NCBI GenBank assembly: GCA_025966525.1
Contig: JAPDIG010000005.1
Location: 7,323 to 45,097 of the forward strand
DNA: 37,775 bases
Direction of reading: 5' to 3'
DNA from: Candidatus Methanophagales archaeon
GTDB taxonomy: Archaea > Halobacteriota > Syntropharchaeia > Alkanophagales > Methanospirareceae
A model generated the notes under the pieces. It saw nothing but the letters and a program-made list of their open reading frames with translations. It had not been told where the DNA came from and did no database searches. Numbering within the stretch: position 1 is the stretch's first letter; every line of letters starts with the position of its first letter. The position numbers were made by a program, and so were the translations under genes. Below, piece by piece: positions 8,531-16,087 of this stretch.

Positions 8531-9542
8531 AATGCGAAAAACGTTGGAAAAGCAGAGATACCACTTTGTAGGCACGCACAAGCATAGTGCGGTAAAAACA
8601 TGTTTATGGCTGTGGAAATCAATAAGAGGGGAGGGAAATTGCTATAAGGGCAAATTTTACGGTATCAGTGCGCACAGATGTGTTCAGATGACGCCCTCTA
8701 TTTTCTGCAACCAGCGGTGTGTCCATTGTTGGCGTCCTCTTGAAGCTTTCACGATAGGAACAGAGCCAGATCTAAAGGAACAGCCAATCGAATGGGATTC
8801 TCCGGAAGAGATAGTAGAAGGATGCATAAAAGAACAAAAAAGGCTTATTTCGGGGTTTAAAGGCTCACCAAAGACAAACCGCAATGCCTTTGCGGAAGCT
8901 GAGGTTCCAAAGCATGCTGCTATTTCACTCATAGGTGAGCCTACTTTGTATCCCTTTTTAAAGGAGCTTATACAGGAATTTCATTCGTATGGCATGACAA
9001 CTTTTGTGGTGACGAATGGCACGAATCCGGACATGCTGCGAGCAATAAGCCCATCTCAGTTGTATCTATCCTTGAATGCACCAAATGAAGCCATTTATAA
9101 AAAGGTTTCACATGCTGACTACTGGTCCCGGATAAACGAATCGCTGGCAGAGATGAAAGCGAAGAAAGGAAAAACGAGAACTGTCATAAGAATCACCTGC
9201 ATAAAAGGACTGAATATGGTGAATCCGGATGGATATGCAGAATTGTTAAAAAGAGCCAATCCAGATTTTGTAGAAGTGAAAGCATATATGCACATAGGAT
9301 ATTCAAGAAAACGGTTGCCTCGTGAAGCTATGCCTACGCATTCGCAGGTGAAACAATTTGCAAGCGAAATTACGGAACAGTTGGTTCATTATAAGATTGT
9401 AGATGAATCGGAGATAAGCCGGGTGATTCTTATGGCTTATAATAGCTCAACCCGCTCTAACAGCGCTTCAAGAGGAACCGAATGCGATTGCACCCCTGCC
9501 ACTTCGTATGCATCCGCGCCCATTGCCAGCGCAATAAGCTGA
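8502..9542 (+). CDS. taw1: TYW1, tRNA 4-demethylwyosine synthase (radical SAM)
   Basis: Radical-SAM enzyme that condenses N1-methylguanosine-37 of tRNA-Phe with pyruvate to form the tricyclic wyosine core. The ATG at 8502 is favoured: AGGAGGTG lies 7-8 bases upstream, inside the preceding gene. The radical-SAM cysteines are C69, C73 and C76 (FCNQRCVHCW), and the second-cluster cysteines C34, C47 and C60 are present with 13-residue spacing as in archaeal TYW1. ISAHRCVQMTP and LIGEPTLYP are also typical. The last ~34 residues, after SRVILM, are a Ser/Thr/Ala-rich tail that lies antisense to the end of the HdrCB-like gene and looks like read-through. Confidence 0.95.
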   Translation: MEPEATLNFEMRKTLEKQRYHFVGTHKHSAVKTCLWLWKSIRGEGNCYKGKFYGISAHRCVQMTPSIFCNQRCVHCWRPLEAFTIGTEPDLKEQPIEWDSPEEIVEGCIKEQKRLISGFKGSPKTNRNAFAEAEVPKHAAISLIGEPTLYPFLKELIQEFHSYGMTTFVVTNGTNPDMLRAISPSQLYLSLNAPNEAIYKKVSHADYWSRINESLAEMKAKKGKTRTVIRITCIKGLNMVNPDGYAELLKRANPDFVEVKAYMHIGYSRKRLPREAMPTHSQVKQFASEITEQLVHYKIVDESEISRVILMAYNSSTRSNSASRGTECDCTPATSYASAPIASAIS

Positions 9543-10927
9543 GCATAATTTATAACTGGCAGTCCAAGTTCCAGACCGCTTTCCTTTTCAATGTGTTCCT
9601 GGTTTCTATCCAGTGTCATCTGGCACCCTGGACAAGCTACAAGAACAACATCCGCTCCTGCCTCTTTAGCAGATAGCAGCTTTCTTTGCGCAATTTCTCT
9701 TGTAAGGTACCTTCGTTCTTCTTCTATTGTATGACCAAAGCCCATACCACAGCATAAGCTCTTTTCCGCATACTCAACAGGCTCTGCTCCAGTAACTAAA
9801 ACAAGCTCATCCAATAAATTCGGTATCGCGGATTTCCTGAACATCTTCGTATAATGGCAGCCATTATGCGTAGCAACTCTTAGACCAGCAAGGCTATGCT
9901 TGCTACGCTTGCTATGCTTTATTTCCTCTTTTATCCTATCTCTTTGCGCCCATAGTATTTCTGAAACGTGGGCTATATTGACCCCTCCTTTGTATTTCCT
10001 GTTCACTTTGCTCAATACTTCTTCATTTACCTGCCTCCCTATTTCACTATTCAAAATCCCTGCTGACTCCGTAAGCACACCGTAACTTGTTTGACAGACC
10101 GGCGCTAAATTCGGATACCCTGCTTCTTCTGCCAGTGCGAAATTCCTTGCATTTACCGCGAGCATTGTGGAAAAAGGTATTTTATCACCGTAATAAGCAA
10201 ATCCCGTACATGTTGAGTGCGCAGGGTCGTCCATATAATCAATGCCAAGCAGGTCAAATATGTATTTTATACTCGTGGTAATACCGGGATAGTGTGCGTC
10301 ACCGATACAACTGTGGAACAAATAGATTTTGCTCTCGGGAATACATTTCTTTACTTCTTCGTTTTCTTTTCCTTTTTTGATTTTTTTATACTCTGTTCTA
10401 TCTACAATTCCCCTTATCTCATCAAGCGATTCCTGAGGTATATCTCGATACAGCCCTTCAAGTCCAAGCTCAGACCGCGTCTTTTTCATGTTATTGTATA
10501 TCTTTTCCCAAGAAGAGCCCCATTCCGGAAACTTATCCGGAGAATGAGTATCCAGTGTCACACATAAACCGGTATCGTAAAACGAATTGCAATGTATCTC
10601 TTCCTGACATTTTAACTTCTCGCTCTCGTTTTCCCTTAAAAACTTTACTATGTCCGCTACACAATTACCTTTTCTGCAAGCGTATTCACAGGCGTGGCAA
10701 GAAAAGCACTTTTCTAATGGATAATCCTCGATATCCCTCCCTGAGATAAGACACTCTACTAATCTTCTCGGATTGTATCTCTTATCTAATGAGGCTGCGG
10801 TGCATACCGAAGTGCACGCACCACATTGAATGCAAGAATAAAAATTAGTGATACGGGGGTCTGTAAGTAGCCAGCGTATCCTGATTTTTCCCAGGTCTTC
10901 TATACAATCAAGCATTTTTTTATACAT
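9437..10927 (-). CDS. HdrC-HdrB fusion protein (HdrD-like heterodisulfide reductase family)
   Basis: The N-terminus carries two ferredoxin-type [4Fe-4S] motifs: C32-C35-C38-C42 and C74-C77-C80-C84. Two CCG domains follow, as in HdrB/HdrD, the catalytic part of CoM-S-S-CoB heterodisulfide reductase. The second CCG domain is complete: C357, C392-C393-G394, C432-x2-C435. The first is degenerate: C207, then C240-Thr241-Gly242 where CCG is expected, then C278 with Ser281 in place of the fourth-position Cys. So it may bind one non-cubane cluster instead of two, and the true substrate is open. No hdrA, hdrE or other partner is nearby. A TATA-like element (about 10952-10964) suggests a near-leaderless start. 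The 3' end overlaps TYW1 by 106 bases. Confidence 0.85.
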   Translation of the reverse strand: MYKKMLDCIEDLGKIRIRWLLTDPRITNFYSCIQCGACTSVCTAASLDKRYNPRRLVECLISGRDIEDYPLEKCFSCHACEYACRKGNCVADIVKFLRENESEKLKCQEEIHCNSFYDTGLCVTLDTHSPDKFPEWGSSWEKIYNNMKKTRSELGLEGLYRDIPQESLDEIRGIVDRTEYKKIKKGKENEEVKKCIPESKIYLFHSCIGDAHYPGITTSIKYIFDLLGIDYMDDPAHSTCTGFAYYGDKIPFSTMLAVNARNFALAEEAGYPNLAPVCQTSYGVLTESAGILNSEIGRQVNEEVLSKVNRKYKGGVNIAHVSEILWAQRDRIKEEIKHSKRSKHSLAGLRVATHNGCHYTKMFRKSAIPNLLDELVLVTGAEPVEYAEKSLCCGMGFGHTIEEERRYLTREIAQRKLLSAKEAGADVVLVACPGCQMTLDRNQEHIEKESGLELGLPVINYAQLIALAMGADAYEVAGVQSHSVPLEALLERVELL

Positions 10928-11010
10928 AAATCTTCTTTCCGTGGTATCGCTATTTAAATTTTTCTATTTTTGTCTATTAAATTGCCTTATTGTATAGTAA
11001 GCTACCAAAA

Positions 11011-11042
11011 AGTATAAATAAAGAGAAATCTTTTATACTATA
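11011..11042 (+). promoter_or_regulatory. TATA box within an inverted repeat; possible autoregulatory operator
   Basis: The TATA-like agtataaata (11011-11020) precedes the regulator's ATG by about 30 bases. The 8-mer agtataaa (11011-11018) is repeated inverted as tttatact (11032-11039). A further pair is tatagta (10993-10999) and tactata (11036-11042). The repeats bracket the predicted transcription start, so a protein bound here would block it. Autoregulation is inferred. Confidence 0.45.
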
Positions 11043-11046
11043 AGAT

Positions 11047-11577
11047 ATGAGCATCGTTGACGATATAGTAACTGAAATCTTCAGGCATAACAAAGAACTG
11101 CCCGCATTATTGGCAAAAACAATCAAACAGAGACTCGGCGTTAGCATAGGAGAATTCAGCGAAAAGTCAGGGATACCGGCAAGCACACTTTACAAAATCC
11201 TTTCCGGCGAGCGTGATCCGAACCTGCGCACCTTCAGGAGGATATTAACCACGATAAGAGAGATAGAAAGAGGGTATGCGAAAAAGAAGAAGAAATTTAT
11301 CGCTATGATCTGCTCTCGAGGTTGTTTGGAGGTGTTGGAAAAAACAACAATAACCGCTGGAAGAGAGACTTTTGACATCAAAGAATATTCAGTAGCGAGC
11401 ATCGAAGAGGCAATAATCGGAGCGATAAAAGCGGAGAGGGATGGTGCATCCGCACTTGTATGTGCACCCATTGTCAGCTCTACGGTTGAAAAGGTGGTTA
11501 ATATTCCGGTGGCAACGATAAGGCCGGGTTCGAGTGTGGTAAGGGCAGTTGAACTGGCAGCGAAGAAAGCAAGTTAA
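11047..11577 (+). CDS. HTH transcriptional regulator, COG1709-like
   Basis: This 176-residue protein starts with a Xre/Cro-type helix-turn-helix (about residues 25-65), with a typical recognition pattern ASTLYKILSGERDPNLRT. The C-terminal domain (about 80-176) holds alternating strands and helices with FIAMICSRG and IPVATIRPGSSV, resembling the COG1709 family of archaeal predicted regulators. A ligand-sensing role of that domain is inferred. The start is close to the predicted transcription start, so the mRNA is nearly leaderless. The Trm112-like gene follows 30 bases downstream on the same strand. Its targets are unknown, and an inverted repeat over its own promoter suggests self-control. 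Confidence 0.85.
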   Translation: MSIVDDIVTEIFRHNKELPALLAKTIKQRLGVSIGEFSEKSGIPASTLYKILSGERDPNLRTFRRILTTIREIERGYAKKKKKFIAMICSRGCLEVLEKTTITAGRETFDIKEYSVASIEEAIIGAIKAERDGASALVCAPIVSSTVEKVVNIPVATIRPGSSVVRAVELAAKKAS

Positions 11578-11607
11578 ATTAAACAAATAGGGAGGTAAGA
11601 GAAAGAG

Positions 11608-11802
11608 ATGAAAAAAGAACTGATGGAGATACTCGCCTGTCCAATATGCAAGGGCGATTTGGAATTGAGTATAGAAGAAGAGGATGAAAAAGGAGAGGTA
11701 ATAGTTGGAAGCTTATATTGCGGGAAATGTGACCAGCGGTATCCCATAGAGGAAGGTATTCCTAATCTATTGCCCCCTGAGCTGAGACCGGAGTCCGAGT
11801 AA
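11608..11802 (+). CDS. Trm112-like zinc-ribbon protein
   Basis: A 64-residue protein of the Trm112/UPF0434 family. Two zinc-binding CxxC pairs are visible, CPIC near residue 11 and CGKC near residue 38, with the family phrase YPIEEGIPNLLP at the end. In archaea and eukaryotes Trm112 is the activating partner of several SAM-dependent methyltransferases acting on tRNA, rRNA and release factors; no methyltransferase gene is adjacent here. A clear Shine-Dalgarno (GGGAGGT) stands upstream. It sits between the HTH regulator and a membrane-anchored protein in a plus-strand run. Confidence 0.9.
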   Translation: MKKELMEILACPICKGDLELSIEEEDEKGEVIVGSLYCGKCDQRYPIEEGIPNLLPPELRPESE

Positions 11803-11834
11803 ATCGTCGCAGGTAATCATGACAAGAAGGTGAA

Positions 11835-12446
11835 ATGGAAAGGATACAACAAAGAATATACCTGAGCAGAAAGAGTTTGAATTCAATCGAATTTGAACAC
11901 GAGGTATTGAGTATCCCGCTGAGAGCAGGGGAGGAGACGAGCTTCGAGATGCTTGTAGTCAACCATGGAGAGCCAACGCATGTGCATTTCTCACTTGGCG
12001 AAGAGATAAAAGACAAGGTAATGATATTGCAGGATAAGGTCTATGTAATAGACAAGGAGAAGGTAGCAGCGATTGTAAAACTGCCGAAGAGCTATGCAGG
12101 TGCGGTAGCTGAGTTATGCGCAGGAGAAATATTCATCAGTACCGGATATGGAGCGACAAAGAAGAGTTTTTCCCTGGAAATAGTAGAGATAGAGGGGAAG
12201 GAAGAGGAAGAAAAAATAGCGGGAGAGAAGATAGAGGAAGGAATGGAGGAAAAGAGGATAGTGGAGAGAGAAGTTACAGTATCACCTGAGAGGATGGCTC
12301 TTTTAAGAAGATTGACGGTATCAACGGAGGCAATGGCTTTATTTTTTATTTTTGTCATTGTAGTGTTCACTTTTCCCGTGTATTCTTTTATTTTTGCTTT
12401 AATTGCCTCCATGATCTTTATTTTCATCGTCATTTATAATTTGTAA
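11835..12446 (+). CDS. Membrane-anchored protein of unknown function (resembles DUF7524)
   Basis: A 203-residue protein with an N-terminal soluble domain (about 1-115) of predicted beta strands, including FEMLVVNHGEPTHVHFSL, which could be an Ig-like or COG1470-like fold. A highly charged Glu/Lys linker follows (about 118-148). Two hydrophobic helices close the protein (about 167-183 and 186-202), ending in IYNL. The layout resembles the archaeal DUF7524 proteins, but I am not certain of the family. The soluble domain's side of the membrane is unclear: no signal peptide is visible, so a C-tail anchor with a cytoplasmic domain is likely. It lies 32 bases after the Trm112-like gene. Confidence 0.8.
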   Translation: MERIQQRIYLSRKSLNSIEFEHEVLSIPLRAGEETSFEMLVVNHGEPTHVHFSLGEEIKDKVMILQDKVYVIDKEKVAAIVKLPKSYAGAVAELCAGEIFISTGYGATKKSFSLEIVEIEGKEEEEKIAGEKIEEGMEEKRIVEREVTVSPERMALLRRLTVSTEAMALFFIFVIVVFTFPVYSFIFALIASMIFIFIVIYNL

Positions 12447-12537
12447 AAAAACCACAGGATTTCACCAGATTGACCTTTTCCAAAGAAAGTTTCTTAAAAA
12501 GACACTAAACAAATACTATAAGTGAGAACGACCAGAG

Positions 12538-14142
12538 ATGAAATATATAGTGGTAACCGGGGGCGTAATGAGCGGGCTTGGAAAGGGCATCACTATGGCT
12601 TCCATCGGTAGAATACTGAAGAATCACGGATACAAGATTGTGCCAATAAAAATCGACCCTTATATAAACATAGATGCTGGCACGATGAATCCATATCAGC
12701 ATGGAGAAGTGTATGTTTTGGCGGATGGTGCTGAGGTCGACCTTGATTTAGGTCATTACGAAAGGTTCATGGATGTAGACTTAAGGAGGGAGCATAATAT
12801 AACCACTGGAGTCGTTTATTCTGCTGTGATAGAGCGGGAAAGGAAAGGTGAATATTTAGGACAGACAGTGCAGATAATTCCACATGTGACAAATGAGATA
12901 AAGGCACGGATAAGAGGAGTCGCGGAGAAAAGCGGTGCAGATATATGCCTGGTGGAAATAGGCGGAACGGTTGGCGATATAGAGAGCATGCCATTTCTTG
13001 AAGCTGTCAGACAGATGAAATTGGAAGAGCATGAGAATGACTTCCTCTTTGTTCACGTTACTTTAGTCCCTTTCACAACGATGCGCGAGCAAAAAACGAA
13101 GCCTACACAGCACTCTGTGAAGGCGCTCCGTGAATTAGGACTTCAACCCGATATAATCGTATGCAGGGGCAAAGAAGCGTTAAAAGAGGATGTGAAAGAG
13201 AAAATAGCAATGTTCTGTAATGTAAGCCCAGAAGCCGTGATCAGTGCACCGGATACAGAGGACATATACGAGGTGCCACTATTGCTTGAACGAGAGGGCA
13301 TTTTCTTTTATATAATGGAAAGGATGCAGTTAGAGCAGTCAAAGGAGGACCCAGCATGGGGGAAGATGGTAGAGAGGCGGAAAAAATCGGCTTCTGGAGA
13401 TAAGCTTATAAGGATAGCAATAGTGGGGAAGTATGCGGAGTTGGAGGATTCATATTTGAGCATAAAAGAAGCGATAAAGCATGCTGCTACGGAGTTAGAA
13501 TGTAGAGTAGATACGAAATGGATAGAAGCGGAGGACTTAGAGGAAGAAAAAGAGATAGGCTCGTTTTTTGATGACGTTCATGGAATACTTGTTCCAGGAG
13601 GTTTTGGCGTTCGCGGTGCGGAAGGAAAAATAAAGTCAATAGAATATGCGCGCGAGAATAAGATTCCATTTCTTGGTTTGTGCTTTGGGTTCCAATTAGC
13701 GGTGATAGAAGCAGCGAGGAACGTTGCAGGATTGAAGGATGCGAATAGTTCTGAACTTTGTGAAACACCACATCCTGTGATAGACCTGTTGGAAGAACAA
13801 AGAGAAGTGGTTGAAAAGGGAGGAACAATGCGGCTGGGCGATTATGAAGTATTCGTAAGGAGGGATACGTTAGCGGAGAGGATATACAGGGAAAATAAGA
13901 TAGTAGAAAGACACAGGCATCGGTATGAGGTAAATCCTGCGTATATAGAGCAGATAGAAAGAGAAGGGGTGATTTTTTCAGGCACCGACAGAAGTGGCAC
14001 GAGAATGGAGATATTGGAGATTTCTCCGGATATGCATCCTTTTTTCCTCGCTACTCAGTTTCATCCTGAATTTCGGTCGAGACCAAATAAGCCTTCGCCA
14101 CCGTTTAAGGCATTTTTGGAGGGTTGTATGCAGAAACATTGA
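12538..14142 (+). CDS. pyrG: CTP synthase
   Basis: It aminates UTP to CTP using glutamine and ATP, the last step of pyrimidine nucleotide synthesis. The 534 residues cover both domains: the N-terminal synthetase ([16 protein letters not shown] at the start, then [15 protein letters not shown]) and the C-terminal class I glutamine amidotransferase. The latter has the nucleophile Cys in [10 protein letters not shown] and the His-Glu pair in [11 protein letters not shown]. The length is standard. A TATA-like sequence lies about 30 bases upstream (near 12508-12516), with little leader. It ends 16 bases from the convergent corrinoid-protein gene. Confidence 0.97.
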   Translation: MKYIVVTGGVMSGLGKGITMASIGRILKNHGYKIVPIKIDPYINIDAGTMNPYQHGEVYVLADGAEVDLDLGHYERFMDVDLRREHNITTGVVYSAVIERERKGEYLGQTVQIIPHVTNEIKARIRGVAEKSGADICLVEIGGTVGDIESMPFLEAVRQMKLEEHENDFLFVHVTLVPFTTMREQKTKPTQHSVKALRELGLQPDIIVCRGKEALKEDVKEKIAMFCNVSPEAVISAPDTEDIYEVPLLLEREGIFFYIMERMQLEQSKEDPAWGKMVERRKKSASGDKLIRIAIVGKYAELEDSYLSIKEAIKHAATELECRVDTKWIEAEDLEEEKEIGSFFDDVHGILVPGGFGVRGAEGKIKSIEYARENKIPFLGLCFGFQLAVIEAARNVAGLKDANSSELCETPHPVIDLLEEQREVVEKGGTMRLGDYEVFVRRDTLAERIYRENKIVERHRHRYEVNPAYIEQIEREGVIFSGTDRSGTRMEILEISPDMHPFFLATQFHPEFRSRPNKPSPPFKAFLEGCMQKH

Positions 14143-14158
14143 TTAACCGGCTAAGCCT

Positions 14159-14818
14159 CTAACGCTCTAAACCGCTAAACAAAAGCTCCTTCACTTTTCT
14201 GACTGCATCCACAGCATCTTTGCCGTAGGCGTCAGCACCAATACCTTCTGCGTATTCCTGACTGATTGCCCCGCCACCAACTATTATCTTTGCCCTCAGA
14301 CCCTCTGCTCTGAAATACCGTATGACTTCTGCCATATATTCCCTGGTAGTTGTCAGTAATGCAGACATTGCGAGAATATCAGCTCCGTTTTCTCGTACGG
14401 CTTCTGCATATTTTTCCTTGTCAACATCTGTTCCCAAATCAATGACCTCGAAGCCCTCGGAGGATAACATTATATCGACTATCTCTTTCCCTATGTCGTG
14501 CACGTCTCCTTTGACCGTTCCGATAACGACAGTTCCTATTTTGTTATGCAACTTTGGTTTTGTCTTTCTCTTTAACTCTTCTTGCAGCAGTGGCTTAAGA
14601 ATCTGTAATGCTTTTTTCGCATTCCATCCGGAAACCATCAGTTCAGCATCGAAATATATCTCCTTATATCCTTTCCCGATTTCCCTCAAGCCAAGAGTCA
14701 TCTCGTCAATGATTTTGTACGGGTTCGTTCCATTGCTCAACCTCTCTTCGCAGAATGCTTCTATTTTCTTCTTTCTCACGTCAAGCAGTGCGTCAAGTAT
14801 TGCTATTTTGTAGTCCAT
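14159..14818 (-). CDS. Methyltransferase cognate corrinoid protein (MtaC/MtbC/MtmC type)
   Basis: A 219-residue cobalamin carrier for methyl-group transfer. The N-terminal four-helix cap domain (about 1-90) precedes a Rossmann-like B12 domain. The B12 signature DxHxxG is GDVHDIGK, with D105, H107 and G110; H107 would be the lower axial cobalt ligand. Downstream S-x-L and GG motifs appear as MSALLTTT and IVGGGAIS. In methanogens such proteins shuttle methyl groups from methanol, methylamines or other donors to coenzyme M. No substrate-specific methyltransferase or activating ATPase lies next to it, so the donor cannot be named. A TATA-like element lies about 38 bases upstream. Confidence 0.92.
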   Translation of the reverse strand: MDYKIAILDALLDVRKKKIEAFCEERLSNGTNPYKIIDEMTLGLREIGKGYKEIYFDAELMVSGWNAKKALQILKPLLQEELKRKTKPKLHNKIGTVVIGTVKGDVHDIGKEIVDIMLSSEGFEVIDLGTDVDKEKYAEAVRENGADILAMSALLTTTREYMAEVIRYFRAEGLRAKIIVGGGAISQEYAEGIGADAYGKDAVDAVRKVKELLFSGLER

Positions 14819-14889
14819 AGAATTAAGATAATATGGCTAAAGGCTTTAAGATTATAAAAATTTAGAATAGAAATCGTACTCGGTAAGTT

Positions 14890-15111
14890 CTATGGCGCAC
14901 CTATCTCTTCTATCTCTACAATTTTTCGTCTGCTTTTAGCGCCCGAAACGATTCTTACGTTGGCGTTAAAGTATTTTGACAGTAACTTAATAACCGCTCT
15001 ATTTGCTTTGCCTTTTGTTGCTGGCTCTTTTACTCTTATTACCAATGGTTCAGCCGCAATTATCTCCTCCACATCTGAATTGGGAACGACTTTTATCACG
15101 ATTTTTTTCAT
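14890..15111 (-). CDS. DUF167 (YggU-like) family protein
   Basis: A small protein of the DUF167/UPF0235 family, function unknown. The family core is plain: an N-terminal strand (KKIVIKVVPNS), IRVKEPATKGKANRAVIKLL and VRIVSGAKSRRKIVEI. I place the start at the ATG at 15111 (73 residues). A TATA-like element at 15134-15143 predicts transcription starting almost exactly there, and homologues begin with this strand. An ATG at 15123 would add four residues. The promoter abuts the left end of an IS1595-derived element, so its upstream sequence was probably replaced by that insertion. Confidence 0.88.
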   Translation of the reverse strand: MKKIVIKVVPNSDVEEIIAAEPLVIRVKEPATKGKANRAVIKLLSKYFNANVRIVSGAKSRRKIVEIEEIGAP

Positions 15112-15133
15112 CAGCGAATCCATTTATTAGTGG

Positions 15134-15143
15134 TATTTAAAAA
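15134..15143 (-). promoter_or_regulatory. TATA-like element of the DUF167 gene, beside the IS remnant
   Basis: On the minus strand this reads TTTTTAAATA, about 25 bases before the ATG at 15111, consistent with a leaderless transcript. The inverted end of the insertion element begins two bases further upstream, at 15146. Confidence 0.4.
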
Positions 15144-15145
15144 TT

Positions 15146-15490
15146 GCTCATCCCCACATTTCATCGTAATATTTTAATGGGGATACACACTTAAAAAATC
15201 TCGTAGAGATTGATGAAATTTACGTTACCGCTGGCGAGAAAGTAGGGGAACATATTAAAAATGTCAAAGAGCATAGAACAGTTAATCATTCGGAAGAATA
15301 CGTAAAGGATGGCGTGCATGTGAATACCGCTGAAAAACGGCATAGATTTTTGAGATCATGGTTGAGAAAATTCAGAGGTGTGTCAAAACACTATTTAGAC
15401 AAGTATCTGTCTTTCTTTGAACTTTCATTTAACCGAAGGAGCTTCGGTTTCGCATGGTTATATTGTGCCCGATGAGTTAAGGGGATGAGC
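15146..15490 (+). mobile_element. Internally deleted IS1595-type (ISXO2-like) element, 345 bp, with 10-bp terminal inverted repeats
   Basis: The ends gctcatcccc (15146-15155) and ggggatgagc (15481-15490) are perfect inverted repeats. Between them a reading frame without internal stops keeps the start of the DDE domain (LVEIDEIYVTAGEK) and then jumps to the C-terminal part (HRTVNHSEEYV, HVNTAEKRH, FRGVSKHYLDKYLSFFE). About 80 central residues, including the second catalytic Asp, seem to be missing, and the reading frame is kept across the gap. A 7-bp-stem hairpin (15431-15449) lies near the 3' end. I see no 8-bp target duplication: the flanks are taaaaatt and gtctattt. This is a non-autonomous relic, possibly mobilisable in trans. 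Confidence 0.7.
15191..15475 (+). pseudogene. IS1595-family transposase remnant
   Basis: An open frame of 94 codons before TGA at 15473-15475, without a convincing start codon. It holds the first catalytic Asp (VEIDEIYV) and the region around the catalytic Glu (NTAEKRHRFLRSWLRKFRGV) typical of IS1595/ISH4-type transposases. The N-terminal zinc-ribbon and helix-turn-helix part and the middle of the DDE domain are absent, so it cannot be an active transposase. Confidence 0.7.
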
Positions 15491-15492
15491 GT

Positions 15493-15939
15493 CTATTTTT
15501 TACTGAGCGTTAAATTCAGGAAAGGTAACTCCTCCTTTTTTCTGTAAACCAGAGCTTGACATATTGCGATCAGGTTGCCTCCCTCATTTTCGACGTTGAT
15601 CGTGTACGTTCCGATTCTGCCGGACCTGCTCACTTCTTTCGCTTCCGCGTATAAGACGTCTCCCGGCGAAGCGGGTTTTATATAGGTAATATTCATACTG
15701 AGCGCGACCGCAGCGGTTCCATGTGAGTTCGCAGCCGTTTCAAATGCTTCATCAATCAGAGAAAATATCGCCCCTCCATGTGCCATACCAAAAATATTCT
15801 CCATATCTCCTTTAAATTCCATTTTAACTTTTGAATACCCTTCATCCAATTTTATCAGTTCCATTCCCATTTTCTTTGCATAGGGCTCCTCTCTGACCCG
15901 CTTAATTATTGCATCGAAAATTTTGTCTTTATCCTCCAT
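15493..15939 (-). CDS. PaaI-type hotdog-fold thioesterase
   Basis: A 148-residue single hotdog domain of the PaaI/YbgC acyl-CoA thioesterase superfamily. The catalytic-region motif is visible in FGMAHGGAIFSLIDEAFETAAN, quoted in part as MAHGGAIFSLIDEA; Gly-Gly and the acidic residue on the long helix are characteristic. NITYIKPASPGDVL follows as the next strand pair. Its substrate is unknown; it may hydrolyse stray acyl- or aryl-CoA. The ATG at 15939 is preferred to the one at 15945, because AGGGGGGC touches the latter but is about 7 bases from the former. Its stop codon is only two bases from the right end of the insertion element, so the last residues may be altered. Confidence 0.9.
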   Translation of the reverse strand: MEDKDKIFDAIIKRVREEPYAKKMGMELIKLDEGYSKVKMEFKGDMENIFGMAHGGAIFSLIDEAFETAANSHGTAAVALSMNITYIKPASPGDVLYAEAKEVSRSGRIGTYTINVENEGGNLIAICQALVYRKKEELPFLNLTLSKK

Positions 15940-16026
15940 TTTCATGCCCCCCTACAACTTAGCTGGGTAATATATCTGTCCATATACATAAAAGTAAGTA
16001 ACTCAACTTTATCATAAAAAAATAGA

Positions 16027-16040
16027 AAAGTTTAAATAAC
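16027..16040 (+). promoter_or_regulatory. TATA-like element of the livK gene
   Basis: Sequence aagtttaaataacc, a good archaeal TATA box about 55 bases before the livK ATG. It predicts a leader of about 25-30 nt with GAGGTG (16075-16080) as ribosome binding site. Confidence 0.5.
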
Positions 16041-16087
16041 CCTCGAATCTTAACTGTGACCATAAAAAATAAGCGAGGTGTTTGATG

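Noticed and set aside
9893-9920. Short repeated gcttgctatgct-like units
   Set aside because: They lie inside the HdrCB-like coding region and encode a Lys/Ser/His-rich linker; no array structure.
14322-14813. Plus-strand frame of 163 codons opposite the corrinoid protein
   Set aside because: Shadow of a gene with a clear B12 motif; no start signal.
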